From IMG/VR virus record IMGVR_UViG_3300028678_000015, positions 1-25,781 of that record: 25,781 bases of DNA; one strand, 5' to 3'. Made by a program: the position numbers and the translations under genes. Shown here piece by piece: positions 7,093-16,402 of the stretch; the first letter of the stretch is position 1; each line of letters opens with the position of its first letter. This DNA is from a virus. The notes under the pieces were generated by a model. It saw nothing but the letters and a program-made list of their open reading frames with translations, was not told the DNA's origin and did no database searches.

Positions 7093-7128
7093 TAAATAAA
7101 AATGGCCGAACTTCTCAGCCCAGCCATT
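7093..7128 (-). terminator. Intrinsic terminator after the tape measure gene
   Basis: On the minus strand AATGGCTG and CGGCCATT form an 8-bp stem (one G-U pair) around a 12-base loop, followed by TTTTTATTT. It lies about 30 bases after the tape measure stop. It would separate the packaging and tail operon from the protease and capsid operon. Confidence 0.7.
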
Positions 7129-7157
7129 CCATCAACAAATTATCACAACTTCAAAAA

Positions 7158-10100
7158 TTAAAAAGTTCCCCTCGCTTGCACATCGGTGTAGTTCTGATCT
7201 GCTTTCCTAATATCCTCGATTGCTATCCTGACATTTATTTTTGCGACTGCTCGCTCCATAGCGTCCTGAATGTCTTCTTTACTTATACCGCTTGACTCGT
7301 TTGATTTTCGAGCCGTATAACCTCCATCGTTTGTAAATTTTGGAGTTCCTCCGCTTGCGAATATTGTACTTGCGCTTTTGCTTCCCAATGGGATCCCTCC
7401 GCCCATCTCATTAATCATACTTGCCATCTGCCTAAGCGCCGGGTTACGATATACGCCTTTAGTAAGTATCATTTCGTCTCCCTCTACTTCGACTGGTATT
7501 CCTCCCTGCGCGTGAGAGTTTCCTTTGAATACATTACCTAGGGATGCCTTTGGAATTGGAGTAGCGACAATTGTCCCAATCTCTAAAGCCCCGGCTAAGC
7601 CTACTGCAATTGATAGAGGAATGTTTGGCAATGCTTCAACTACCGCTGAAGCTGTATTGATAATTGCCTTTACGACATTCAGTTCCTTTTCCCTTACGGC
7701 CTCATCGTGTGTTATCTTTGCTTTCTTCTTGTCAAGATCAGCCGTTGATGCAGCAACTTGCTTATCATGTTCTTTTTGACTGATTGATCCTTTCTTGAGT
7801 CTTGAGTCTAAATCAGCAATCTTTTTGGTATTGGCATCCTCGGCATCTTGTAGTTGCCCGGCCTCAATGGCTTTGTTTAGATCGTTCGCTCCACTAAGAA
7901 TCCCTACTACTGAATCAGCATACTTTTTAATTGACTCAAACTTAGCCTTGAATTTTTCAGTATCTAAATCAGTGTCAAGCTTTGCATACTTCGCATTGAT
8001 AAGAGCAACACTTTCACCGGTTAGTTTTGCAGCCTCAATTTCTTGTTTTCGTTCTTGCTCTAACTTTTCAGCCTTTAATTGAAACTCCAGGTCGATGTTA
8101 TCTATTACTGCTGCAAGCTGATTATTTAGGTTTGTTGTTTGAATGTCTTTATTTCGCTGACGTTCTTTTTCTTCCCAGTCTGCATTAGCCTGTGCTGTTG
8201 CTGTTCGCCCATTCTGCCTGATAAGTTCTACCTGTCTATCGTGTTCAGATTGGTATTCCGAGTCAGAGGATAATTTTGCATTCTGCTCTTTTATCTTTTC
8301 TTCCTCTTCCTTTTTTATAGTAGATAAAGTATTTTCATATTTCTGGAAATCAGTTTGTTTTGACATAGCGATTAACTCATCGCTCTTTGATTTATTTAAT
8401 TGTAATTCATACTGAAGAGATGAAACTATCGTATCAAGTTTAGATTTATTCAATTCCTTGATCGAGTCATTCTTTTTCTTTTCGGCATCTACATATTTAA
8501 GAGTGGCCTCCTCTGCATTGATTTTTTTATATGCTAGCTCTTTGTCAATTATCTTTTTTTCATCATTCCAATTTGACTCAATCATCCCGATACGTTCAGT
8601 GTAGTACGTATCATTTGTAAGTAACTCAGCATTGAAATCTTTTTGCTTTTTTACTTTAAGGTTATATATATTTTCAAGAGATTTTAATTCCTTTTCCTGT
8701 TGTTTCTCAACACTGGCTCTGTTCTTTTCCTGTTGCTGTTTTGCCTTTTCCTCTGCTTTCTCTTTTTTGGCAATTGCAGCATCTTCGAGTGTATCTTTTT
8801 TGTTTTGTGCTTTCTCCTGGATTGAAATATCCTGTTGATTGATATCCTCACGTTTTAATAATGCAGATGTTAGGGTTTTTATTTCATCATCTGATATTTG
8901 TCTTTTATCTTGAAGTTGACGTGCGTACGCTGATCCCTCAGTTCTAAGGCGTTTTATTTCTGTTGCAGTTAGATTTTTACCTATTATAATTTTATTTTCT
9001 GCTAGTTTTACCTCCTCATCATTTTGCGCTTTACTTCGCTTGAATATTTCAGTACTTTTTTTCTGAGCTTCATCGAGTAGTTTAATTCTTTCTTGTTCCG
9101 ATAAAGTTCTATTTTTTGATTGTAGCATTAATTTTTGAATCTGAGTTTCATCTCTCTTATTCTTAATGTCGATACCGTCTTGACTATCCTCTAATTCTTG
9201 TTGCGCTTTCTTTAATTCGGCCGCCTGCTTTGCGGCTCCAGCCATTGCTGAACCTAACCCCTTAGTGCTTTCGGTCAATGATTTTTGACCAGTGAATAAA
9301 GCTATCACAGTATTTTTTAAGACATCGAATATAGCTCCTAATGCCGCTAATGACTGTTCGACTGCATCTACTACCGGCTTGAAGTTTTTAAAAACTGAGT
9401 ACAGTCCAAATAAGGCTAATGCTATAGCTGCAATAATGGCTCCAATAGGATTAGCAACCATTAACCACATCTGTTTTGTAGTTGCAGAGAACCCCTCTTT
9501 CATTCCCTGAAGACCTGATCCAACCTGACCAAGAGTACCCGGCATTTTTGACATTGATCCAATCACTCCATTCGTTCCACCCTCAAGGGATTTTATTTTC
9601 GATTGGTTATCCTCTATACTTTTTGTTAGTAGCTTGTACTCATCGGTTCCCGTTTGATTTGTGCTTTGGAGCATTTTTTGCTCTTTCTCCATTTCAGCAG
9701 TAGTCTCTTTAAGTGCTGTAAGCTCCTTGACTGCTTTTATTATCTCATCTTTATAATCTCCAACTCTCCTAACATTTGAACCGGTTGCAGTGTCTACGTC
9801 TTTTAATTTATCGCTTAACTCCTTAGCTGATTTACTAGCTTCAACGGTTCTTATGTCCATAGATCCGTAAGTAAATGCCATATCTTTAGCTTTCTGATTC
9901 AAAACAGCCAGTTGCAACTCGGCTTTTCTATAAGCCCCAGTTTCGCCGTTCACGGATGCTGTATTTGCAAGAGCAATTTTCTGACTTGATGCTATTGATG
10001 CAGATAAGTTTTTTATCTGAATATTATTTACGGCGATAGCTTCAGAATTCTTTCCGTAATCCTTTGCCATTTCTCTGTTCTCTGCACGGAGTTTTTGAAT

Positions 10101-10190
10101 TCCCGCTTGAGCATCAGCCATGTTCTTTATGGCCTCCTCCGTTTTCATGTTTACGGTTAGGAGTATCTTTTTTTCTGTAGTATCTGACAT
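7158..10190 (-). CDS. Tail tape measure protein
   Basis: At 1010 residues this is the longest gene. Long stretches are highly charged helix with heptad-like spacing (about residues 15-230 and 310-800, for example KAEEKAKQQQEKNRASVEKQ). Two hydrophobic segments follow each other at about 246-267 (ANPIGAIIAAIALALFGLYS) and 281-299, and a third lies in the last quarter (PLSIAVGLAGALEIGTIV). Near the C-terminus is HAQGGIPVEVEGDEMILTKG, a pattern common at the end of Bacteroidetes tape measures. The protein sets tail length during assembly and may help DNA cross the membrane. At about 0.15 nm per residue it predicts a tail of roughly 150 nm, hence a siphovirus or myovirus; no sheath gene is visible, so a siphovirus is likelier. 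It is the last gene before a terminator. Confidence 0.9.
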   Translation of the reverse strand: MSDTTEKKILLTVNMKTEEAIKNMADAQAGIQKLRAENREMAKDYGKNSEAIAVNNIQIKNLSASIASSQKIALANTASVNGETGAYRKAELQLAVLNQKAKDMAFTYGSMDIRTVEASKSAKELSDKLKDVDTATGSNVRRVGDYKDEIIKAVKELTALKETTAEMEKEQKMLQSTNQTGTDEYKLLTKSIEDNQSKIKSLEGGTNGVIGSMSKMPGTLGQVGSGLQGMKEGFSATTKQMWLMVANPIGAIIAAIALALFGLYSVFKNFKPVVDAVEQSLAALGAIFDVLKNTVIALFTGQKSLTESTKGLGSAMAGAAKQAAELKKAQQELEDSQDGIDIKNKRDETQIQKLMLQSKNRTLSEQERIKLLDEAQKKSTEIFKRSKAQNDEEVKLAENKIIIGKNLTATEIKRLRTEGSAYARQLQDKRQISDDEIKTLTSALLKREDINQQDISIQEKAQNKKDTLEDAAIAKKEKAEEKAKQQQEKNRASVEKQQEKELKSLENIYNLKVKKQKDFNAELLTNDTYYTERIGMIESNWNDEKKIIDKELAYKKINAEEATLKYVDAEKKKNDSIKELNKSKLDTIVSSLQYELQLNKSKSDELIAMSKQTDFQKYENTLSTIKKEEEEKIKEQNAKLSSDSEYQSEHDRQVELIRQNGRTATAQANADWEEKERQRNKDIQTTNLNNQLAAVIDNIDLEFQLKAEKLEQERKQEIEAAKLTGESVALINAKYAKLDTDLDTEKFKAKFESIKKYADSVVGILSGANDLNKAIEAGQLQDAEDANTKKIADLDSRLKKGSISQKEHDKQVAASTADLDKKKAKITHDEAVREKELNVVKAIINTASAVVEALPNIPLSIAVGLAGALEIGTIVATPIPKASLGNVFKGNSHAQGGIPVEVEGDEMILTKGVYRNPALRQMASMINEMGGGIPLGSKSASTIFASGGTPKFTNDGGYTARKSNESSGISKEDIQDAMERAVAKINVRIAIEDIRKADQNYTDVQARGTF

Positions 10191-10193
10191 GAT

Positions 10194-12059
10194 TTATAGT
10201 TTAATTATTTCGCATTTAGTTAGTTGACCACTGATATAATTCTTAATTTTATTCACGTAAAAGAATGCTCCGTATTTTTGAATATAGACCGGGATAAAGT
10301 GGTCGAATTCTTCAATATCCTTATCAGTAAGCCAGAACTCTTCGTCTATCCATTTTGCCCGGTATAACATTTCGATTAATCGAGCGTAATAGTTATCAAC
10401 GAATGATTGAGCGTTTACGTGATTGGCTATCTTAGCATTCATTTGAGCACTCATAAATGTAACCTGACCATTGCTTATTTCAACGATGTGAGGCTTTCCA
10501 TCTTTGAACGCTCGTGTTGTTACCTCTCCATCTACTTTTACATCCTCAAGCGGAATGCTTGCCACTGAGGTTCCCATAGAGAGTGCATCAAATCCGGCTT
10601 CTAACTTGATAGAGAATAAATCTTTCTCTAGTGGTAGCGTTTCATTCATGATAGAGAACACGCCTTTATCCGTTACGATGTCGGTCGAGTTATCATCGAA
10701 TTTTATGTTGTTCTTTTGGCCGTAACTGCGAACGGTAAAATACTTGTCTGTTTTATTATCGTTGACCTTGTTACTCCAATCTTTCTTCAGTGATTTGTTG
10801 TCATACAATTTTTGCATCGTGTAAGCGAATACTTCTTTTGTATCGTTGTTTACCTGCACTGTCAATCCGTACAGCTGGGTGAACATTCGAAAGAAATCTA
10901 GTTGCGTATCAAAGCCTAGATTTGGAGCAAAAGGGATAACTCCAGTCAATGGGATTGTATCAGCAACTACGTTTGTGAATGTGATCGTATTTACAAAGAA
11001 GTTGTATTTAGCAACTGGCATTACTCGAACACTTTGCACCTTTACTTGAATTTGGTCTAGCTCTGCAAGCTCTACCTCCTGAGTAAACGTCCTTGTCTCT
11101 CCACTAACTGCCAGTGTAAAATCATTTGTGTAAATTACTATGTCTGTTGTTTTATTTCGGATCTCAACAACTTGTCGGCTTCCAATATTCCCGGTTCCAA
11201 CAACTGAAAAATTAATAGTAACCTTGCACGCTGCTGGTGCGTTGTAAAGTATCCCTATCGGACTAGTGCTTTGAACTAATGATCCTGTTCCGGTAGTAAG
11301 GATATCAAAGGCTACCAATGTAGTAGTATCAATTGAACCTCTATTCTCACACTTTGCTGATGCGTTGTAAATCAAAAGGCTATTGGTATCAGGAATAAGA
11401 GTGCTAATATTGATTGCCTTTTTTGACATTTCAATCAATGGGACATTGGTGATTAATGGCATGTAATTGTTTGCATGCAATATCTTATCAATAACATATT
11501 TCACAAAAACGAAAGGGTACTGATTTCCTCCGGCATTGTTAGGTATTATTTGTTCACCTTTGGTGTAGATAGCGGCTGCCATACACCAGCCTTTGTCGTT
11601 CGAAGAGTTGTAGTCATCAAAGAAACCATAGCCTGATCGTTGGCAATGTCCCTGATTTAATTCGCTCGTCAGATCAAGCTCACTCATTGGCTTTGATTCA
11701 AGCATTGAAAAGAAGTCAGCATTAGAACTGAGAATCTGAACTTCTAAATACTTGTTTGCTTTCGTAAGTATAAGATAGGATCCTATCCCGGCAATCAATG
11801 AGTCATTTGAAAATAATCTGCAATTATGTCGTTTGTAAGGAAAGTCAGTTATTACATCCAGCTGATCAGAAAAGCCGAACATCTGACAATTATTGTGAGT
11901 AGGAGGGAGCTTTAATGATTGGGAGTAATCCGCCTGTCTATCTTTTAACTCTGCGATATCATTCGCTTGTTTTGTCATTGCGGGTTTATCATCTCCCAGG
12001 TCTGCAAGTTTCCAAAAAGTAGTATCTCCAATTTCTATTTCAATGTAAAGTTTGTACAT
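10194..12059 (-). CDS. Large tail or baseplate structural protein
   Basis: This 621-residue protein is mainly beta-structured and has no catalytic motif that I see. Its N-terminal part (YSQSLKLPPTHNNCQMFGFS, then FPYKRHNCRLFSNDSLIAGI and YLEVQILSSNADFF) matches a pattern that I associate with distal tail or baseplate proteins of Bacteroidetes phages. The middle has strand-rich sequence with many Thr and Val residues. It lies just upstream of the tape measure, with a 3-base gap, and follows a small helix-turn-helix gene. A role in the tail tip, near the tube or tape measure, fits both size and position. The exact protein type (distal tail, hub or receptor-binding) cannot be told from the sequence alone. 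Confidence 0.6.
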   Translation of the reverse strand: MYKLYIEIEIGDTTFWKLADLGDDKPAMTKQANDIAELKDRQADYSQSLKLPPTHNNCQMFGFSDQLDVITDFPYKRHNCRLFSNDSLIAGIGSYLILTKANKYLEVQILSSNADFFSMLESKPMSELDLTSELNQGHCQRSGYGFFDDYNSSNDKGWCMAAAIYTKGEQIIPNNAGGNQYPFVFVKYVIDKILHANNYMPLITNVPLIEMSKKAINISTLIPDTNSLLIYNASAKCENRGSIDTTTLVAFDILTTGTGSLVQSTSPIGILYNAPAACKVTINFSVVGTGNIGSRQVVEIRNKTTDIVIYTNDFTLAVSGETRTFTQEVELAELDQIQVKVQSVRVMPVAKYNFFVNTITFTNVVADTIPLTGVIPFAPNLGFDTQLDFFRMFTQLYGLTVQVNNDTKEVFAYTMQKLYDNKSLKKDWSNKVNDNKTDKYFTVRSYGQKNNIKFDDNSTDIVTDKGVFSIMNETLPLEKDLFSIKLEAGFDALSMGTSVASIPLEDVKVDGEVTTRAFKDGKPHIVEISNGQVTFMSAQMNAKIANHVNAQSFVDNYYARLIEMLYRAKWIDEEFWLTDKDIEEFDHFIPVYIQKYGAFFYVNKIKNYISGQLTKCEIIKL

Positions 12060-12060
12060 A

Positions 12061-12282
12061 TCATCTCATTTTTTGAATTATTTTCGAAATAGATTCTTCA
12101 GACAGGTGGAAGTATTCGGCCGTGTTAGTTCGTGACTGCATACAAGTATTTGTTTTTCGCTCATTAATGTAGAACTCGTATATCTTGAAGTCCCTCGATA
12201 CAGTAGAGCGGAGCAAACCAGATGACATCATTTTGTCCAACATTGTTTGCTCCATTGATAATATGATTTCGTAGGCGCTCAT
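12061..12282 (-). CDS. Small helix-turn-helix-like protein in the tail operon
   Basis: This 73-residue protein starts with a TAATG overlap on the upstream tail gene. Its last 25 residues (TNTAEYFHLSEESISKIIQK) have the shape of a helix-turn-helix: a first helix ending in the aromatic-rich EYF, a turn at HLSEES and a recognition-like helix ISKIIQKM. The N-terminal half is helical (EIILSMEQTMLDKMMSSGLL). It could bind DNA or RNA and control late genes, or it could be a small assembly factor with a helical fold. I know of similar small genes in Bacteroidetes phage tail operons but not of a proven function. Confidence 0.6.
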   Translation of the reverse strand: MSAYEIILSMEQTMLDKMMSSGLLRSTVSRDFKIYEFYINERKTNTCMQSRTNTAEYFHLSEESISKIIQKMR

Positions 12283-13361
12283 TAAAATTGTAGTTGTGGG
12301 GTTGGGAGATTAAAAGTAAACTCAATGTCTTTTGATGTCGCGTTGGTGTCGTTCTCATTCTTTCCATCTCCGTCAAGCGTGATTGATTGCCAAAGCCCTG
12401 ATGCCTCATTGAACCATTCGATATATGGAGAGTAAATCAACCGGCTTACACACTCGTAATCATTTTCACTGATAGAGGATGATCCGGCCTTTATCTTTTC
12501 GCCCGCTTCCATTCCTACTACTTTTTCAAATCCTTTCACTAGCTCTTGATTTTGAACGTATGGATTGAAAGTGATTTGATTTGATACTGATCGGCTAGCA
12601 AATTGACGATAACCAAACATCCAATAGTCCCAGCCTCCCTGTTGATTGACCCAACGAATATAGAAAGGATTGTCCGGCATATCTGGTGAGTCAATAGGCA
12701 TCATGAATTGTTTGTAGTCATCGCCCGCCGGTACCGTGATAGGCTCGTAATCATTATCTGTGATAATCCGGCCCTGGTTATCTCTCAAAAATTTATCAAA
12801 GTTCTGATTTGATATTTCTATTGAGTTATGTTTATCAACAATAGGAATCACAAACACATTGGCAGCTACCTGAGTGAAGTCTAAGCCGTCAAATCGTATG
12901 AATGTATCACCGGTGCGAAATGCAAAGCTTACAATCTCCAGAGGATAACCAGCAAAGTATTTCAACCTGTCAAATTTTGTCATGAAATGTCCCCGCTTAT
13001 CAGTCAGAGCGGATGATTCTTGAACCTGAACAACTGCATTGACAGCCGTAGCGTTGTACATCTTTGCGTCAATATCATTAAAGACGGTGTATTCAACAAA
13101 AAACATCCGATCTACCCAACATGGAGTGCCGGATATTGGAGTGATGCCATCACTTATTCCGTTTCTAAGGATATTCTTTATATCAAAGTAAGCTTCATTA
13201 TTTAGGTATTCGCGCTCAAGCGTGATATACTCGACTGGCTTTGCTGTCCAGTTTCCAAAAGCGAGATAGATCTTAGCCTTTGTTTCTGCTTGCTTTTCAG
13301 CCTTGATAATACAAGGGTTGAAAATGGTGTGTAGATCTCCGGGGTATAGGGTTATGTTCAT
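12282..13361 (-). CDS. Tail or baseplate structural protein
   Basis: This 359-residue protein is beta-rich and has no enzyme motif. The segment FYIRWVNQQGGWDYWMFGYR (about residues 232-251) is the most striking: an aromatic-rich IRW-N-GGWDYW pattern that I associate with tail proteins of Bacteroidetes phages. The N-terminal part (YPGDLHTIFNPCIIKAEKQA) resembles a virion beta-domain. It follows the tail-completion-like gene at a 2-base gap and overlaps the next gene as TAATG. Together with the 621-residue protein it probably forms part of the distal tail. Placement before the tape measure is not the usual order. Confidence 0.55.
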   Translation of the reverse strand: MNITLYPGDLHTIFNPCIIKAEKQAETKAKIYLAFGNWTAKPVEYITLEREYLNNEAYFDIKNILRNGISDGITPISGTPCWVDRMFFVEYTVFNDIDAKMYNATAVNAVVQVQESSALTDKRGHFMTKFDRLKYFAGYPLEIVSFAFRTGDTFIRFDGLDFTQVAANVFVIPIVDKHNSIEISNQNFDKFLRDNQGRIITDNDYEPITVPAGDDYKQFMMPIDSPDMPDNPFYIRWVNQQGGWDYWMFGYRQFASRSVSNQITFNPYVQNQELVKGFEKVVGMEAGEKIKAGSSSISENDYECVSRLIYSPYIEWFNEASGLWQSITLDGDGKNENDTNATSKDIEFTFNLPTPQLQF

Positions 13362-13363
13362 GG

Positions 13364-13813
13364 CTAAAAATTAAAAATGTCGTTGACTAATTCCTGTTCG
13401 TAGTAGTTGATTATTCGGTCTGAGATCCTTTTGTTGAACTGCTCAATTGGTGTATCGAAAATGTCTTGCGTTTGCTCGGACCTATAAAGTTTCGTTCCCT
13501 CTTTCATTATTTTCCATTTGACAGCATTCACCCAAAGATTGAACTGCTCTTCGTTTTGGAAAGAAATCCCTTTCGCCTCCACCCATCGTTTTAAAATATC
13601 GATGAAGTCTTTCGGCACTTTCCCGGGCTTTCGTCCACCTTTCAAAACTCCCAAATAACTAGCCCCGAGTAATTGACCTGTCAGGCCTCCTATGTTTAGT
13701 TCGAAAGCTTCTTTTGTCTTTCCTGATGCAACCTGTCCGGCTTGTACGTGCCGTTGAACAATGTCCGATTCAAGCGACTGAAGCTCTTCGTAAAGGATTT
13801 GATCCGCGTTCAT
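13364..13813 (-). CDS. Putative tail completion protein (HK97 gp10-like)
   Basis: This 149-residue protein has the pattern GQVASGKTKEAFE, then LKGGRKPGKVPKDFIDILKR and WVEAKGISF, followed by a helical segment with VKWKIMKEGTKLY and DIFDTPIEQF. I associate this with small proteins of the HK97 gp10 or neck group in Bacteroidetes prophages, which join the tail to the head. It overlaps the previous gene by 4 bases (ATGA). The C-terminal helix is long and ends NDIFNF. The assignment is moderate: the motif is familiar, the exact function is inferred. Confidence 0.55.
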   Translation of the reverse strand: MNADQILYEELQSLESDIVQRHVQAGQVASGKTKEAFELNIGGLTGQLLGASYLGVLKGGRKPGKVPKDFIDILKRWVEAKGISFQNEEQFNLWVNAVKWKIMKEGTKLYRSEQTQDIFDTPIEQFNKRISDRIINYYEQELVNDIFNF

Positions 13814-14310
13814 CTTTTCGACTCGATTACTTTGTTGTATCTTACTTGAAATTTGTACTCTTCTAGATCGGTGTAGAGGATTCCGAATACTTTCCCATAC
13901 TCCCAGTGCAATATTTCATCAGGATCCTTACTGTATGCTTTAGCTAGCGCTTTTACAGTTCCGAATTCACCCACCTTTTTACTCAAGTCTTTGACTCCAG
14001 CTCTTTTCTCTTCAGGTGTGGGTTCGTAGTTCAGCAACTCGACTTCTTTCCCCATCCAAAAGCGAATTCCTTCTGTTATGTCTTTGAAATAGGTTACATA
14101 TTTCTTGTAACTTGTACTCCTGGGCTTGAAACCATGTAGGCAAATGAATATGCTTTCTATCTTTTCGAACTCCCCAGAGTCACTGGCTAGTATTTTACCT
14201 AGTTGGATCCGATGGCCGAAATTCATTTTACCCGCTTTAATATCAATCCGCTCTGATTTTGGAACGGTAAGTCTTAATTTCTTCCTAAGTTCTTTATAAA
14301 ATTTGCTCAT
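13810..14310 (-). CDS. Small tail-module protein of unknown function, possibly assembly chaperone-like
   Basis: This 166-residue protein starts MSKFYKELRKKLRLTVPKSE and is basic at the N-terminus and mixed afterwards. Recognisable stretches are HRIQLGKILASDSGEFEKIE, then a short CLHGFKP, and GEFGTVKALAKAYSKDPDEI with LHWEYGKVFGILYTDLEE. The size, helical content and place between terminase and tail genes recall the tail assembly chaperones, but no frameshift site for a longer product is evident at its end, and the following gene is a tail-completion type. I would call it a conserved tail-module protein. A 108-base gap, with no feature that I can name, separates it from the gene before it. Confidence 0.5.
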   Translation of the reverse strand: MSKFYKELRKKLRLTVPKSERIDIKAGKMNFGHRIQLGKILASDSGEFEKIESIFICLHGFKPRSTSYKKYVTYFKDITEGIRFWMGKEVELLNYEPTPEEKRAGVKDLSKKVGEFGTVKALAKAYSKDPDEILHWEYGKVFGILYTDLEEYKFQVRYNKVIESKR

Positions 14311-14418
14311 TCTGACTATTTGATATTAAAAATTGCGTTTTTGTTTCTTTTGTTTGATACTTGCCGATGGACAAACCTCATTTATTAGATTTAAACGTGT
14401 CGTTTTGCTTACGTTTTA

Positions 14419-14862
14419 TCAGCACATATTTTGTTTACAATCGAACTGAAGCATGATAGACACCTCGTTCGCATCAAAGCGGGGTAGAGGGGTGTAGAAC
14501 TTGAATATATCCACTCTGTCAAACTTTCCTGAATTGTTGTAAGCCTCCATAAATGGAAGTACGGCTTCACTTTCAATCTGATTCCTGAGTGCCTCTCTTT
14601 CCATTGCCGTGTTCTGAAGCTCACAGAACCTACAGAAGTAAATCTGCACCTGGGTAGTCTTTTGTTTGACGAATTTACCTTTAGCGTATGCACCACTGAC
14701 AAACTCCTCTATGTAGGCAAAGCGAGCATCTAGACTCTTTTCGTCTGCATTAAGATTCATCATTCTGTTTTCTTCGTACTCAACTGGATAAAGAGGACTA
14801 ACCACTTCATTTACTGTTACAGTAGCACACGTTTCAACGATTGTTTTTAATTCGGCTAGCAT
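14419..14862 (-). CDS. Small head-tail or tail-terminator-like protein, unknown
   Basis: This 147-residue protein carries VQIYFCRFCELQNTAMEREA, then a helical region and a beta-rich end (VDIFKFYTPLPRFDANEVSI). I have seen similar sequences in Bacteroidetes phage head-tail regions without a named function. The alpha/beta mix and size fit tail-terminator or neck proteins. It overlaps the upstream membrane-protein gene by 7 bases. There is a CxxC pair at CRFC. The function is inferred from position and size only. Confidence 0.5.
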   Translation of the reverse strand: MLAELKTIVETCATVTVNEVVSPLYPVEYEENRMMNLNADEKSLDARFAYIEEFVSGAYAKGKFVKQKTTQVQIYFCRFCELQNTAMEREALRNQIESEAVLPFMEAYNNSGKFDRVDIFKFYTPLPRFDANEVSIMLQFDCKQNMC

Positions 14863-15056
14863 TTTGTTATCTTTTTAGCAGTTCGTTCTTTGAGAATGAA
14901 TAATCCTATTGTTAGAATCAAATCTAATGTGACAGGAAGTGCAAAGGCCTTAGGATTAAACACAAGACCAAGGCCGCAAAGGAGTAGTAATACAATGGCT
15001 ATAAGTAGCATTCTGCTATAGATAGTGTAAAGTTCAACTAATTCTGATTTACTCAT
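14856..15056 (-). CDS. Small two-helix membrane protein
   Basis: This 66-residue protein has two hydrophobic segments (about 16-33, MLLIAIVLLLLCGLGLVF, and about 40-55, LPVTLDLILTIGLFIL), a short acidic N-terminus and a basic C-terminus (KERTAKKITKC). That topology would put both ends on the same side of the membrane. Small two-helix proteins of this kind can be holins, but the lysis genes usually found nearby (endolysin, spanin) are absent here and the gene sits between the large terminase and the tail genes. I therefore call it only a small membrane protein. There is no Shine-Dalgarno sequence; the gap to the terminase stop is 11 bases. Confidence 0.55.
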   Translation of the reverse strand: MSKSELVELYTIYSRMLLIAIVLLLLCGLGLVFNPKAFALPVTLDLILTIGLFILKERTAKKITKC

Positions 15057-15067
15057 GATTTCGATTT

Positions 15068-16402
15068 TTAGTAGGATATCTTTCGAATACCTTTTTGTTT
15101 TGGTTTTAATAAAAAATACATTCCCATGATTAGCATATCCAAGTAATCCGGTGAATTACCTAAGATTGCTTTCATTTCCTCTTTGGATATAATGCGTTTC
15201 TTCTGAGTATCATCTAGTCCGGAAACTTCCTTTAGAACTGCTAACTCCTCTTTTATTCGCTCTTCTTGCTCCTTTGTACAAATGATCCTGATTTCACGTT
15301 TATTAATCACATCAGCAAGTTTATAAGCGCATTCGGATTTTAAGTTTGCATACTTTGTTGAGTTGATAGCAGTTCCACCATTATGAAACTCTTTTATACC
15401 CTCAATATAACTTTCAAGAAAAGAACCTAATCCGTCACTATCTGCAACTGTTCTACTTCTTCCAACTCCATCTGATGCCATTAGTGATTTTAAATCAGTT
15501 TCAATCATCTTTCCAGGAGAGTAAGGCTTATCAATTGCAACCCTACAAACTAAACCTCTCCAAGATCCAGCAACAAATCTATCGCGACCTTTCATCGCTA
15601 AATCAGCACTTATACTTCTATCGCCACCTACTTTTACATGTTCATTCGTGAAGCAATCGCATATCGCATCGTAATCAACCAACAGTGTAGGATCATCGTC
15701 AAACTCCCAGTTTCCATACAGCAATCGCTCTTTCTGATTTTTTGAAAGCGTTCTTTCTAGATTTAGCAAATACCCTTCAGGAAGTTGTTTATTATCTTGT
15801 GGTAATGCCTGAACAAACCGCTTCCAGTTTTCCAGTTTTCCGTCTTTATGCTTTTTATAATAATCAGAATAAAGAAAGTTTTTTGCCGGATTACAGGTGA
15901 TTAGTAATTTTGGAGTTAGATTATAGACATCATTCTTCCATCGGCCAATGCTTGCCTGGAGATTACTTTTCGCCTCGATATTAAACTCGCCTCCCTCTTC
16001 AATCATACCACGAGTCATTTGCATTGATCCAAATCTTTGATACATTGGATCAGTTGGCTTATACGCTGCATCAAGCAAGTAGACTCGACTTTTATTGTAT
16101 AGCTGGAAGTAGTTATCATTACCTTGATACTTGAAGTATTTTTGCGACAACTTCCAATCCTCAAATACTTCATGGATAGACGGAATTGTATATTTCCTTA
16201 AATCAATCAGCTGTCTACGAGAAATAAAATAGAATGTTTCAGGATAAGTAAGAGCATCGCTGAATATCAAAGAGCAACCTAAATATGTTTTTCCTGAACC
16301 TTTTGATCCTCCATAAGCAATATCTGTTACTGAGTCATCGGTCCACAGTTTGCAAACTTCCTTTTGCTTTTCATTTCCGTATGTGTTGAATGTAATTTCC
16401 AT
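15068..16402 (-). CDS. terL: Terminase large subunit
   Basis: This 444-residue protein has the full layout of a packaging motor. Walker A is GGSKGSGKT at 31-39, and a Walker B-like GMIEEGGEF lies at 132-140 with the catalytic Glu. The coupling motif TCNP is at 169-172, and YGNWEF at 229-234 marks the linker region of TerL. The C-terminal RNase H-like nuclease shows Asp267 (SADLAMKGRDR), Asp321 (VADSDGLGS) and Asp419/Asp422 (SPDYLDMLIMG), as expected of metal-binding acids. It cuts the DNA concatemer and pumps it into the prohead, docking on the portal. It overlaps the small subunit as TAATG. The order small then large subunit is standard. Confidence 0.95.
   Translation of the reverse strand: MEITFNTYGNEKQKEVCKLWTDDSVTDIAYGGSKGSGKTYLGCSLIFSDALTYPETFYFISRRQLIDLRKYTIPSIHEVFEDWKLSQKYFKYQGNDNYFQLYNKSRVYLLDAAYKPTDPMYQRFGSMQMTRGMIEEGGEFNIEAKSNLQASIGRWKNDVYNLTPKLLITCNPAKNFLYSDYYKKHKDGKLENWKRFVQALPQDNKQLPEGYLLNLERTLSKNQKERLLYGNWEFDDDPTLLVDYDAICDCFTNEHVKVGGDRSISADLAMKGRDRFVAGSWRGLVCRVAIDKPYSPGKMIETDLKSLMASDGVGRSRTVADSDGLGSFLESYIEGIKEFHNGGTAINSTKYANLKSECAYKLADVINKREIRIICTKEQEERIKEELAVLKEVSGLDDTQKKRIISKEEMKAILGNSPDYLDMLIMGMYFLLKPKQKGIRKISY

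Noticed and set aside
14409-14702. Alternative minus-strand frame of about 97 residues
   Set aside because: It overlaps the better supported 147-residue gene in another frame and its translation has no protein-like pattern.
14856-15056. Holin
   Set aside because: Two membrane segments fit, but there is no endolysin or spanin nearby and the location beside the terminase is not diagnostic, so I call it only a membrane protein.
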